Assembly: GCA_003150395.1 (NCBI GenBank)
Contig: QAMI01000036.1
Span: forward strand, 1 to 17,609
DNA length: 17,609 nt
Reading direction: 5' to 3'
From: Candidatus Gastranaerophilales bacterium
GTDB lineage: Bacteria; Cyanobacteriota; Vampirovibrionia; Gastranaerophilales; Gastranaerophilaceae
Every line of letters starts with the position of its first letter. Position 1 is the stretch's first letter. Shown here one piece after another: positions 6,527-14,378 of this stretch. Below the pieces are notes generated by a model. It did no database searches and was not told the origin of the DNA. It saw only the letters and a list, made by a program, of their open reading frames with translations. A program made the translations under genes and the position numbers.

Positions 6527-6766
6527 ATGCAAGTTACTTTTGATAGACAAATAAACTCACCCCGCCCTGTGCGTCATAATTCAGTTAATCGGACACAAAA
6601 AGCTCTCACAACCACATCCGCATGGTTTGCTTTTGGAGTCGGATTGGATTGCGTTGGCCGAAAATGCACCGTGTTTAAATCACCAACTAAAAACTCAATA
6701 TTTATAAATTCGATTATCTCTTCAGGCGCCGGTCTATTTGCGTATTTTTCCAAAAATAACAAATAA
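6527..6766 (+). CDS. Small hypothetical protein, 79 residues, possibly membrane-associated
   Basis: ATG 6527 is preceded by AAAGGA (6513-6518) with an 8-base gap. The start MQVTFDRQINSPRPVRHNSV is polar and Asn/Arg-rich. Two moderately hydrophobic segments follow (near TTTSAWFAFGVGLDCVG and FINSIISSGAGLFAYF), separated by a basic stretch with two Cys in DCVGRKC. A small two-segment membrane protein is possible but the hydrophobicity is only moderate. It has its own promoter and structured leader, and converges on glmU. I do not recognise the family. Confidence 0.75.
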   Translation: MQVTFDRQINSPRPVRHNSVNRTQKALTTTSAWFAFGVGLDCVGRKCTVFKSPTKNSIFINSIISSGAGLFAYFSKNNK

Positions 6767-6780
6767 TTATATAATTATTT
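6761..6780. repeat. Perfect 20-base AT palindrome between convergent genes
   Basis: AAATAATTAT followed by its exact reverse complement, overlapping the stop codon of the 79-residue gene and 14 bases from the glmU stop. It could help stop transcription from both sides, but it has no G-C pairs and would be a weak hairpin. Confidence 0.5.
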
Positions 6781-6793
6781 CTCAGTGTATAAA

Positions 6794-8077
6794 TTACTTG
6801 GTGTAAGTTTTAACCCAATCTGCCAAAATTTTCAAAGGAGAACGGGTAATTGCGAGCGACCAAGCCGGCACATTTTTTGTTATAACGCTTCCGGCGCCGA
6901 CATTTGCACCTTCTTCCAATTCAACCGGAGCTACAAGCACTGTATTTGAACCTATTTTCACATTGTCTTTCAAAACAGTTTTGCTTTTAACTTTTGTCAG
7001 CGGATTGTAATTTGCAGTGATAGTTCCCGCACCGATATTTATATTGGCGCCAAGTTCACTGTCGCCGATGTAGCTTAAGTGGCCGGCGTTTGTATTGTGG
7101 TCAATTTTTGAATTCTTAACTTCAACAAAATTTCCGATTTTGCAGTTGTCAGCAATTTCAACGTTACCACGCAAATGTGCGCAAGGACCGATTTGACAAT
7201 TTTTGCCAATTTTATTTTTGCCTTCAATGTAGGTTGATGGATAAATAACCGTATCCGCGCCGATTTCTGTTTCTTCTGAAATCCATGTAGAAGCAGGATC
7301 AACTATTGTCACACCGTTTTCCATTAATGAATTTAGTTTTCGCTGATTCATAATATAGGTTGCTTCTGCAAGATTTTTACGGGAATTTATTCCGGAAATC
7401 TCCTCGCTGTTTTCAAGAATATATGCATTCACATTTAGATTTTCTTTCTTGCCCCAGGAAACAATATCGGTTAAATAGTATTCTCCCTGAGCATTGTTGC
7501 TGGTCAATTGAGAAAATGCCCGTTTGACTTTAGGCCAATTTAGGAGATAAATCCCTGCATTTATTTCTTTTACGGCTTTTTGTTCTGGAGTTGTGTCTTT
7601 ATCTTCAACAATAGCTTTTAAGGTATTGTCAGCCTCTCTGATAATGCGTCCGTAAGATGCAGGGTCTTCAAAAATAGTACTCAACACTGTGAGGTCTGAA
7701 TTTGAAGTATTATGGAATTCTATAAACTTTTTCAAAGATGCTTCTGTCACAAGCGGAATATCTCCGTTTAAAATCAAAACCTGCCCTGCAAAATCTTCAA
7801 GATAAGGACAAGCCATTGACACAGCATGACCTGTGCCAAGCTGTGGAGATTGAAGAACTGTTTTGGAAGATTTGTAGTTGTTGTGCACAAATTCACTTAC
7901 CATTTCAGCCTTGTGCCCTACTATCACAAAGTTTTCTGTTGTTATATTTTTAACACTGTCAAGCACATAGCCTAAAATTGTTTTGCCAAAAATTTTATGA
8001 AGAACCTTCGGGGTTTCAGACTTCATTCTTGTTCCTTTTCCGGCAGCCATTATTATTGATTTAATTTCCATTTCCAA
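6794..8077 (-). CDS. glmU: Bifunctional UDP-N-acetylglucosamine pyrophosphorylase / glucosamine-1-phosphate N-acetyltransferase
   Basis: Cytoplasmic enzyme that acetylates glucosamine-1-phosphate and then couples it to UTP, giving UDP-GlcNAc for peptidoglycan and lipopolysaccharide. The N-terminal domain has MAAGKGTRMKS...PKVLHK (about residues 10-27), LGTGHAV (80-86) and the metal-binding NGD (104-106). From about residue 250 a left-handed beta-helix of hexapeptide repeats follows, with NAGHLSYIGD containing the expected acetyltransferase His (H333) and IGAGTITANY after it. Its 427 residues make it a little shorter than the usual 450 or so, from trimming at the C-terminus. AAGGAG lies seven bases before ATG 8077. 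It has its own promoter (8104-8131). glmS, the earlier pathway step, is elsewhere in the window, not in the same operon; no glmM is seen. Confidence 0.97.
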   Translation of the reverse strand: MEMEIKSIIMAAGKGTRMKSETPKVLHKIFGKTILGYVLDSVKNITTENFVIVGHKAEMVSEFVHNNYKSSKTVLQSPQLGTGHAVSMACPYLEDFAGQVLILNGDIPLVTEASLKKFIEFHNTSNSDLTVLSTIFEDPASYGRIIREADNTLKAIVEDKDTTPEQKAVKEINAGIYLLNWPKVKRAFSQLTSNNAQGEYYLTDIVSWGKKENLNVNAYILENSEEISGINSRKNLAEATYIMNQRKLNSLMENGVTIVDPASTWISEETEIGADTVIYPSTYIEGKNKIGKNCQIGPCAHLRGNVEIADNCKIGNFVEVKNSKIDHNTNAGHLSYIGDSELGANINIGAGTITANYNPLTKVKSKTVLKDNVKIGSNTVLVAPVELEEGANVGAGSVITKNVPAWSLAITRSPLKILADWVKTYTK

Positions 8078-8103
8078 TCTCCTTAAATATAAAATATATT
8101 ATA

Positions 8104-8131
8104 ATTTTACGAAATTAAAGCCTGTTGTCAA
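8104..8131 (-). promoter_or_regulatory. glmU promoter
   Basis: TTGACA (8126-8131), a 16-base spacer and TAAAAT (8104-8109) on the minus strand. It lies between the rqcH stop and the glmU start, so glmU can be transcribed independently of rqcH. Confidence 0.75.
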
Positions 8132-8147
8132 ATTGCGATAATCAGCT

Positions 8148-9551
8148 TTAATCAATTATAATTTCTTTTTCATACTTGTAAGTTACATAACCCAAATTTG
8201 CACCCGGCGGTTTGCGTAGATATTTGCGCTTTGTGTAAATCACACCGACTTTTGAAGATTTTGAGCCTGATGAATATTCTTTTGCCAGTCTTGCACATTT
8301 TAAGATTAAATCATCTGTCGGCTCCGCGCATTTCAAGAGAACATGCGAGCCTGCGCAATCTTTTGTATGAAACCAGAAATCTTCATCTTTTGCAAGTTTT
8401 GAAACAATATAATCATTCTGGCGGTTGTTTTTGCCTACAAAAACTTTGCAGCCGTCAATAAGCAGCAACATTGGCTCAAATGAAGATTTTTCTTTTTGTT
8501 TTTTCTCGACATCCGGTGTAATTTCAGACTTTATTTCCAAAAGTTCATCAATTGTACCTGCAACATCAAGAGAATAAAGAATTTGTTCCAAATAATTTAT
8601 ATTCGCTTTTGTGTTGTCTGTAAATTCGGTAAGCTTCGCAATTGTAGTTTTACCTTTGTTATAAAGCTTGTAAAAAGCATTTGCATTTTCTTTCAGAGTT
8701 TTTTGCTCATCAAGTTCAATATTAATTTCTTCATTTTTGATGTAATCGAAAACCCTTACAAATTTTGAATAATCTTTTAAATTATAGAGATTTGCCATAA
8801 TCAAATCCCCAAGATGCCTGTATTTTTCAAAATCATTAGATTTTTGAATTTTGTACTCCATTTTTGACAGAGAATTTTTATCTTTTTTGAGCTTTGAGAA
8901 AACTATCTGCCGGCAGGCATCTTTCAAATGCTTAAACTTATCATCATAAATACATTGAGCATAATAATCGTCTATTTGTCTGTTCGGGTTATCTTTTGCA
9001 AAAGCGCCGCCATACCAGCCCTGTGGTTTTCCCGGAGGATAAACATACGGAAGCCCGCCTGCCATTTCTCGTTCACGGCTTTTTTCAGCACCAACGTTGT
9101 GCGCGCACCCTATTATTACGTTCGTGTCGTGGCTGTACAAAACAACATTTGAATGCTTACCCATTAATTCTACGGCAAGACATAGATAAATTTTTTCAGA
9201 GAGTTCATTGTAAGTTTCTATATAAAATTCTAAAATTCTCTCATGCGGCGGCTGTTCAACCCTTGATATAAGCGCATTCTCTAAATATTTACGAAGTTGC
9301 ATACAAAACATCGGAGGCCTTTGCGGAATTTCAATAAGACGTCTAGCTTCGTTTTCTTTACTCATAAAACAAACGTGATAAAACTGCGGATTTATATTTA
9401 TGTAAAGTTTTCGAGTTTCGCCGGAGCCTCGCAAAGTCAACACAAAATCTCTTCTTGTCGGCTGCTGAATCTTTTGTATTCTTGCGCCTGCCAAAAAGTC
9501 TTTATTTTCTTCGATCCACGCTTTTAAACTCAAACTGTCAAAAGTAATCAT
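8148..9551 (-). CDS. rqcH: NFACT-family protein RqcH (Rqc2 homologue), ribosome-associated quality control
   Basis: Binds 50S subunits that carry a stalled peptidyl-tRNA and adds C-terminal alanine tails that mark the peptide for degradation; formerly called a fibronectin-binding protein (FbpA). The NFACT-N domain begins MITFDSLSLKAWIEE and contains VELMGKHSNVVLY (127-139). A helical, probably coiled-coil middle runs about 270-350. The NFACT-R domain is clear in FWFHTKDCAGSHVLLK (392-407) and the basic end KRKYLRKPPGANLGYVTY. At 467 residues it is shorter than the usual 550-570, with the loss in the middle region. The Asp-Arg pair known to be needed in Bacillus RqcH appears here as E104-R105. 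It starts 12 bases after the XRE gene stop with no Shine-Dalgarno; TAAAAT is six bases before ATG. Confidence 0.92.
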   Translation of the reverse strand: MITFDSLSLKAWIEENKDFLAGARIQKIQQPTRRDFVLTLRGSGETRKLYININPQFYHVCFMSKENEARRLIEIPQRPPMFCMQLRKYLENALISRVEQPPHERILEFYIETYNELSEKIYLCLAVELMGKHSNVVLYSHDTNVIIGCAHNVGAEKSREREMAGGLPYVYPPGKPQGWYGGAFAKDNPNRQIDDYYAQCIYDDKFKHLKDACRQIVFSKLKKDKNSLSKMEYKIQKSNDFEKYRHLGDLIMANLYNLKDYSKFVRVFDYIKNEEINIELDEQKTLKENANAFYKLYNKGKTTIAKLTEFTDNTKANINYLEQILYSLDVAGTIDELLEIKSEITPDVEKKQKEKSSFEPMLLLIDGCKVFVGKNNRQNDYIVSKLAKDEDFWFHTKDCAGSHVLLKCAEPTDDLILKCARLAKEYSSGSKSSKVGVIYTKRKYLRKPPGANLGYVTYKYEKEIIID

Positions 9552-9557
9552 AAAAAT

Positions 9558-9563
9558 ATTTTA
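9558..9563 (-). promoter_or_regulatory. -10-like box immediately before rqcH
   Basis: TAAAAT on the minus strand, six bases before ATG 9551 and directly after the stop codon of the XRE gene. It has the same geometry as at the umuC-type and MFS genes. Confidence 0.4.
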
Positions 9564-9815
9564 CTACAAATCAGTTTCATATTTAAAATCAAAATCATGT
9601 AAAACCTCTTCGGGTTTCATGTCCAATGCATTAGCAAGTTTTATTAAAGTAGAAAATTTTAAATCTACAAGTCCGTTCTCAATTCTGCTCACGGTTGCCG
9701 AAGTAAGCAATTCGCTGTTAAATGAAAAATTGTTCAGCGATTTATTTTGTTTTGTACGCAATTCTTTTATGCGCCTGCCAAACTTAGTTAACAATTCGTA
9801 ATCTTGCTGTTGCAT
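9564..9815 (-). CDS. XRE/Cro-type helix-turn-helix transcriptional regulator, 83 residues
   Basis: A single small DNA-binding domain. FGRRIKELRTKQNKSLNNF is the first helix pair, TSATVSRIENGLVDLKFSTL holds the recognition helix (SRIENG is typical of XRE proteins), and LIKLANALDMKPEEVL is the usual closing helix. No effector or protease domain is present. It is divergent from the second prepilin gene across 58 bases that contain an inverted repeat suited to a dimeric repressor (9851-9864), and it lies 12 bases upstream of rqcH on the same strand. No Shine-Dalgarno is present; TACAAT (9823-9828) is seven bases before ATG. Control of itself and of the prepilin gene is the natural inference. Confidence 0.9.
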   Translation of the reverse strand: MQQQDYELLTKFGRRIKELRTKQNKSLNNFSFNSELLTSATVSRIENGLVDLKFSTLIKLANALDMKPEEVLHDFDFKYETDL

Positions 9816-9850
9816 ATATGTAATTGTAGTGTTAAACTATTTTCAAAGCA

Positions 9851-9864
9851 TTACACACATGTAA
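9851..9864. promoter_or_regulatory. Candidate XRE operator between the regulator and the prepilin gene
   Basis: TTACA-CACA-TGTAA: 5-base arms with a 4-base spacer, centred 17 bases before the prepilin ATG at 9874 and 43 bases upstream of the regulator ATG. Size and symmetry suit a small XRE dimer. Binding is inferred. Confidence 0.45.
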
Positions 9865-9873
9865 CGGGGTACT

Positions 9874-10590
9874 ATGAAAACATCTTTAACTTTGGCGGAA
9901 ACATTAATAACAATTGCAATTATAGGGATTGTAATTTCAATGACACTTCCGGCAGTTATTTTGAACTATCAAAAAAAAACAACTCTTGTAAAACTTAAAA
10001 AAGCGTATACCATTTTGCAACAAGTTCTTGAAAGAAGCAGTTACGAATACGGCGGTAACATGTCAAGTTTCGTAACAACCGGAAATAAAGTTACACAAGA
10101 AACAACTAAAGCTTTTATTAATACATTCTGGCTGCCATATTTTGACTCCCCGTATGTATCACCAGAAGGGAGATTCCCATACGGAAAATCTGTTCCGTAT
10201 TTAGGGTTTAATAACACCGTTTATAATACAAGCGTTACAACATCTTACAAAGACGGAAGATTTTTTTTCACAACCAAAGACGGCCTCAGTTATTATATTT
10301 TTACACTGATTTGGGTACACGAAAAAGACGAACAAGGAAATATCATAAATTCAACAATGACTTATGCATCTAATATGCAGATATTTGTTGACATTAACGG
10401 AGTCAAAGGTGAAAATAAACTCGGGAAAGATGTTTTTATATTCATTCTTGACACAACAAAAAATAAAATTTACCCCTACGGATATAATAACAATACAGCA
10501 ACAATCACCCGCAACTGCTCTACAGCCGGCAACGGTACACATTGTAGCGCAAAAATAATTAATGACGGCTGGGAAATTAATTATTATTAA
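9874..10590 (+). CDS. Type IV pilin / pseudopilin-like protein with a normal short leader
   Basis: The leader is only MKTS; cleavage is predicted before L5, with Glu at +5 (E9) in LTLAETLITIAIIGIVISMTLPAV. The hydrophobic helix is followed by LNYQKKTTLVKLKKAYTILQQ, very close to the same region of the 5431 gene. The globular part ends with FVDINGVKGENKLGKDVFIF and NCSTAGNGTHCSAKIINDGWEI, again parallel to the other prepilin, so the two are paralogues. It would be inserted in the inner membrane and assembled, after cleavage, into a pilus or secretion filament; no assembly genes are in the window. The ribosome binding site is weak (GGGG at 9866-9869). The gene diverges from the XRE regulator and probably ends at a terminator near 10599-10637. 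Confidence 0.9.
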   Translation: MKTSLTLAETLITIAIIGIVISMTLPAVILNYQKKTTLVKLKKAYTILQQVLERSSYEYGGNMSSFVTTGNKVTQETTKAFINTFWLPYFDSPYVSPEGRFPYGKSVPYLGFNNTVYNTSVTTSYKDGRFFFTTKDGLSYYIFTLIWVHEKDEQGNIINSTMTYASNMQIFVDINGVKGENKLGKDVFIFILDTTKNKIYPYGYNNNTATITRNCSTAGNGTHCSAKIINDGWEINYY

Positions 10591-10598
10591 AATTTCAT

Positions 10599-10637
10599 AT
10601 GAACGTCATAAAAATTCAAATTTTAGTTCATTTTTTT
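10599..10637 (+). terminator. Probable intrinsic terminator after the second prepilin gene
   Basis: ATGAAC (10599-10604) pairs with GTTCAT (10626-10631), with an AT-rich inner hairpin in between, followed by a run of seven T to 10637. The stem is weak but the T run is good. It lies just before the aspS promoter. Confidence 0.5.
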
Positions 10638-10644
10638 ATGTTTT

Positions 10645-10653
10645 TGCTATGAT
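10645..10653 (+). promoter_or_regulatory. aspS extended -10 element
   Basis: TGCTATGAT, an extended -10 (TGnTATGAT), 36 bases before the proposed aspS start. I see no good -35, which is tolerated with an extended -10. Confidence 0.5.
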
Positions 10654-10689
10654 ATTATCAGACGTTTAAACTTATATAAGGAAATGAAA

Positions 10690-12471
10690 ATGATAACAAC
10701 TAAATTAAAAAATCACAATTGCGGAGAGCTTAATTTAAACAACCTGAATGAAGAAGTTACACTTTCAGGCTGGGCTGCAACAATCCGCGATTTGGGCGGT
10801 ATTCTTTTTGTGGAATTGAGAGACAGAACAGGCTTTTTCCAGCTTGTTGCAAATCCCCAGATTAACCCCGAAGTTCACAAAGTTTTTGAAAAATTACGTT
10901 CAGAATACGTAATTTGCGTAAAAGGTAAAGTTACAAGAAGACCTGAAGAAACTTACAACGAAAAATACGCAACCGGACAGGTTGAAATGTATCCTGAATC
11001 TGTTGAAATACTTTCCGAAGCAAAAACTTTGCCGTTTGTTCTTGATGATGAAAACGTTTCTGAAGATGTAAGACTTAAATACAGATATCTTGACATCAGA
11101 CGCGAAGGAATGCTTCACAACCTTACTTTGCGCCACAAAATCTGCCAGGCTGCAAGAAGTTATCTTAACGGCGAAGATTTCTTAGAAGTTGAAACGCCGA
11201 TTTTGATTAAAACAACTCCCGAAGGCGCAAGAGATTATCTCGTTCCTTCACGTGTACAGGAAGGTAAATTCTATGCGTTGCCGCAGTCTCCTCAAATCTT
11301 TAAACAATTGTTGATGGTTGGAGGTATTGAAAGATATTATCAAATCGCAAAATGTTTCCGTGACGAAGACCTCCGCGCAGACCGCCAGCCGGAATTTACT
11401 CAAATCGACCTTGAAATGTCTTTTGTTGAACAACAAGACGTCATCAAATGTGTTGAAGGTTTAATCGTTGAAACATTTAAAGCCGCAGGCGTTGAAGTTA
11501 AGCCGCCATTCATCCAAATGCCTTGGCAGGAAGCAATGGACAGATACGGTTCAGACAAACCTGACACCCGTTTTGGATTAGAATTATTCGACATTGGCGA
11601 TATTATTCTCCAATCAGAATTCAAAATAGTCCGCGACACTCTTGAAAACGGCGGAATTGTCCGCGGTATAAGAATTCCTGGCGGTGCTAAGTTCTCAAGA
11701 AAAGACATTGACGATATTACAAAACTTGCTGTATCATTCGGCGCAAAAGCTCTTGCTAATATCATTTACTTAGAAGATGGCACAGCAAAATCTCCTGTTA
11801 TGAAGTTTGTAACTGAAGAACAGGCAAAACAAATTCAACAACGCGCTCAAGCCGAAGCCGGCGACATTATTTTCTTTGTTGCTGACAAACCGAAACTTGT
11901 TTATGACATTATGGGAAGATTAAGACTATATTTCGGCAAACGTCTTGATTTGATTGATGAAAGCAAACATAATTTATTATGGGTTGTTGATTTCCCGATG
12001 TTTGAATGGTCTGATGAAGAAGGCAGATTTATGGCAATGCACCACCCCTTCACATCTCCGTGTATTGAAGATTTAGACAAGCTTAAAGCCGGTGATTTGG
12101 GCAATGTTAAGTCAATTGCTTATGACATTGTTTACAACGGAACAGAACTCGGCGGCGGAAGCGTCAGAATTCACTCATCCGAAGTTCAATCAGCTATCTT
12201 CAAAGCTTTAGGCTTAACTGAAGATGAAGCAAAAGAAAAATTCGGATTTATGGTGAACGCGCTTCAATACGGAACTCCTCCGCATGCGGGTTTGGCAATC
12301 GGTTTGGACAGACTTGTCGCACTTCTTTGCCGAACTGACAGCATCCGCGATGTAATCGCATTCCCGAAAAATTCAGGGGCGAAAGATTTGATGAGCGACG
12401 CGCCGGGAGAGGCTTCACTCCAACAATTGAGAGAACTTCACCTCAAAAGCACTGTTCAAAATCACAAGTAA
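10690..12471 (+). CDS. aspS: Aspartyl-tRNA synthetase (bacterial type)
   Basis: Charges tRNA-Asp with aspartate, a class II synthetase. An OB-fold anticodon-binding domain (about residues 15-110, VTLSGWAATIRDLGGILFVELRD) comes first. The catalytic core has motif 2 at FRDEDLRADRQPEFTQ (223 onward), the bacterial GAD insertion in the middle, and motif 3 at GLDR (538-541). The end FPKNSGAKDLMSDAPGEAS is typical. Its 593 residues are the normal bacterial length. Two ATGs compete: for 10684 the AAGGAA motif is directly adjacent, while for 10690 it is seven bases away, so 10690 is preferred. Whether it also charges tRNA-Asn cannot be decided here. Confidence 0.97.
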   Translation: MITTKLKNHNCGELNLNNLNEEVTLSGWAATIRDLGGILFVELRDRTGFFQLVANPQINPEVHKVFEKLRSEYVICVKGKVTRRPEETYNEKYATGQVEMYPESVEILSEAKTLPFVLDDENVSEDVRLKYRYLDIRREGMLHNLTLRHKICQAARSYLNGEDFLEVETPILIKTTPEGARDYLVPSRVQEGKFYALPQSPQIFKQLLMVGGIERYYQIAKCFRDEDLRADRQPEFTQIDLEMSFVEQQDVIKCVEGLIVETFKAAGVEVKPPFIQMPWQEAMDRYGSDKPDTRFGLELFDIGDIILQSEFKIVRDTLENGGIVRGIRIPGGAKFSRKDIDDITKLAVSFGAKALANIIYLEDGTAKSPVMKFVTEEQAKQIQQRAQAEAGDIIFFVADKPKLVYDIMGRLRLYFGKRLDLIDESKHNLLWVVDFPMFEWSDEEGRFMAMHHPFTSPCIEDLDKLKAGDLGNVKSIAYDIVYNGTELGGGSVRIHSSEVQSAIFKALGLTEDEAKEKFGFMVNALQYGTPPHAGLAIGLDRLVALLCRTDSIRDVIAFPKNSGAKDLMSDAPGEASLQQLRELHLKSTVQNHK

Positions 12472-12476
12472 TTAAC

Positions 12477-12505
12477 AAAGCGGCCTGGAAATACAGGCCG
12501 CTTTT
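12477..12505 (+). terminator. Intrinsic terminator after aspS
   Basis: An 11-base-pair stem (AAAGCGGCCTG with CAGGCCGCTTT) with a GAAATA loop and a short T run, six bases past the aspS stop. It may also serve the converging gene that ends at 12523. Confidence 0.92.
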
Positions 12506-12522
12506 AATAAACATTCGAAAAT

Positions 12523-12975
12523 TTAAAACATATCAATATATTTTTGGAAAAATCTTTTTTCGCCTTCGTCAAGATTTATATTTAGATATCTGCCAAATTT
12601 TTTATCATATTTATTGCTTAAATCAACAAACGCTTTTTTAGACCCCAATTGTCCGGAAAGAAGCAGCATAAATAAGTCATCTTTATATTTTTGTCCTGCC
12701 TCAAGAAGTTTTGGATAACGTTGTTTTACAACATTGCAAAGACTATCCATAAAAAGTTGTAAGTTACTCTCATTATACAATTTTTCAGCAAGCTTTTCTT
12801 TTGGGATATCAGTTATTGAAGAAAAGCCATCAAGCCTTATGGAATTATCCCTTTTGCTCATATTGATAATATTTCCGCCGATGGATTCCAGCAAAATTCT
12901 TGTCCTTATTTTACCGGTAAAAGAATTTGAAGAAACATTTTTAATATTTTGTATATTTTGAATTTGCATACACAT
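12523..12975 (-). CDS. Hypothetical protein, 150 residues
   Basis: Begins MCMQIQNIQNIKNVSSNSFT, an Asn/Gln/Ile-rich start ending in an NSFTGK motif, then a mostly helical, basic protein with many Lys, Tyr and Leu (QRYPKLLEAGQKYKDD, LSNKYDKKFGRY). There is no signal peptide, membrane segment or known motif. Start choice is uncertain: ATG 12975 has TATAAG six bases upstream and no Shine-Dalgarno; ATG 12969 (MQIQN) is the alternative. It lies between the aspS and metK terminators, convergent with aspS and codirectional with metK, so it is probably its own transcription unit. I do not recognise it. Confidence 0.7.
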   Translation of the reverse strand: MCMQIQNIQNIKNVSSNSFTGKIRTRILLESIGGNIINMSKRDNSIRLDGFSSITDIPKEKLAEKLYNESNLQLFMDSLCNVVKQRYPKLLEAGQKYKDDLFMLLLSGQLGSKKAFVDLSNKYDKKFGRYLNINLDEGEKRFFQKYIDMF

Positions 12976-13044
12976 ATTAAACTTATAAATATAAAATTTT
13001 GCCGGTATTTTAACATAAATTTACAAAACAAATTTTATTATATA

Positions 13045-13075
13045 AAAAAGGAGGACAAAAGCAGCCCTCCTTTTT
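13045..13075 (-). terminator. metK terminator
   Basis: A 10-base-pair stem (AAAAAGGAGG with CCTCCTTTTT) and an 11-base loop. On the minus strand it is followed by further T, 22 bases past the metK stop. Confidence 0.88.
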
Positions 13076-13097
13076 ATTGTTTATATACTTATAAAAC

Positions 13098-14372
13098 CTA
13101 CTTTGCACAGCATCCGCAAGCGCAAAGACCTGATTTTAAATCTTCAACTTTATCCAATTGTTCCCATGGAACATTGATGTCAGTTCTGCCCATATGACCG
13201 TATGCTGCTAGAAGCTGATAGAATTTACCGCCGTTTTTAGCAGGAAGTCCACGCAAATCAAATTTATTGATAATTGCAGCCGGTCTGAGGTCAAAGTTTT
13301 TAGACACAAGTTCTGAAATTTCATCATCCGAAATTTTACCTGTTCCGAAAGTATCGACCATTATTGAAATAGGCTCTGCTACGCCGATTGCATAAGCAAG
13401 TTCGATTTCGCATTTTTCAGCCAAACCTGCAGCAACTACGTTTTTTGCAACGTAACGGGCTGCGTAAGCTGCTGAACGGTCAACTTTTGTCGGGTCTTTA
13501 CCTGAAAAAGCACCGCCGCCATGACGAGAGTATCCGCCGTATGTATCAACTATAATTTTACGGCCTGTCAAACCTGCATCACCCTGAGGACCGCCGACAA
13601 CAAAACGTCCTGACGGGTTAACAAGAATTTTTGTTTCGCTGTCAAGTTTGATTGCTTCGTTTTCAAAAACGTAATCAATTACATATTTTTTAATATCATT
13701 TCTGATTATTTCCTGAACTTTCTCATTATCAGAAACACCATTAATTTCAGGATCATGTTGCGTTGAAATCAAAACTGTGTGAATTCTTGAAGGTTTACCA
13801 TCAACATATTCAACCGTAACCTGAGATTTGCCGTCCGGTCTCAAGTAATCAACAAGGCCTTGTTTTCTAACCTGTGCAAGCCGGTATGATAATTTGTGAG
13901 CCAAGCTGATTGGCAAAGGCATTAATTCAGGTGTTTCATTACATGCATATCCAAACATAATACCTTGGTCGCCTGCACCAATATTTTCGGTTTCGCAAAC
14001 TGAAGTTCCGGCATTTGTAGAACGAGCTTCAAGCGCTTTGTTAACGCCACCTGCGATATCGCAAGACTGTTCGTCAATGCTTGTTAAAACAGCACAGGTT
14101 TTATAGTCAAATCCACCGCCTTCACGACCTACATAACCAATATTTTTGATTGTATTTCTAACAACTGCCGGAATATCAACGTAACAATCCGCAGTAATTT
14201 CTCCGCAAACAAGCGCCATGCCAGTCGTAACCGTTGTTTCAGCGGCAACTCGCGATTGGGGATATTTTGTTAAAAACTCATCAAGAATTGCGTCAGAAAT
14301 CTGGTCGCAAACTTTGTCGGGGTGTCCTTCTGTAACTGATTCAGAAGTAAATAAAAAATTTTTTGGTGTCAT
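13098..14372 (-). CDS. metK: S-adenosylmethionine synthetase
   Basis: Makes S-adenosylmethionine from methionine and ATP, releasing phosphate and pyrophosphate. FTSESVTEGHPDKVCDQISD (8-27) carries the ATP-binding His (H17). GAGDQGIMFGYA is the methionine/ATP loop, and GGGAFSGKDPTKVDRSAAY is the C-terminal ATP-binding motif. ATG 14372 is chosen because AAGGAG (14379-14384) lies six to seven bases upstream and the family starts here; a longer frame from ATG 14411 would begin inside the leader structure. At 424 residues it is somewhat longer than usual (about 385-400). The last ten residues, GLCACGCCAK, form a four-Cys tail not usual for MetK. The gene has a structured leader with alternative pairings (14379-14463) and a clear terminator. 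Confidence 0.97.
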   Translation of the reverse strand: MTPKNFLFTSESVTEGHPDKVCDQISDAILDEFLTKYPQSRVAAETTVTTGMALVCGEITADCYVDIPAVVRNTIKNIGYVGREGGGFDYKTCAVLTSIDEQSCDIAGGVNKALEARSTNAGTSVCETENIGAGDQGIMFGYACNETPELMPLPISLAHKLSYRLAQVRKQGLVDYLRPDGKSQVTVEYVDGKPSRIHTVLISTQHDPEINGVSDNEKVQEIIRNDIKKYVIDYVFENEAIKLDSETKILVNPSGRFVVGGPQGDAGLTGRKIIVDTYGGYSRHGGGAFSGKDPTKVDRSAAYAARYVAKNVVAAGLAEKCEIELAYAIGVAEPISIMVDTFGTGKISDDEISELVSKNFDLRPAAIINKFDLRGLPAKNGGKFYQLLAAYGHMGRTDINVPWEQLDKVEDLKSGLCACGCCAK

Positions 14373-14378
14373 TTTTTT

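Noticed and set aside
10684..10689. ATG 10684 as the aspS start
   Set aside because: AAGGAA is directly adjacent, too close for use; the spacing fits ATG 10690.
11400..11765. 121-codon minus-strand frame inside aspS
   Set aside because: Fully antisense to a clear aspS, with no ribosome binding site and Ser/Pro/Arg-rich shadow composition.
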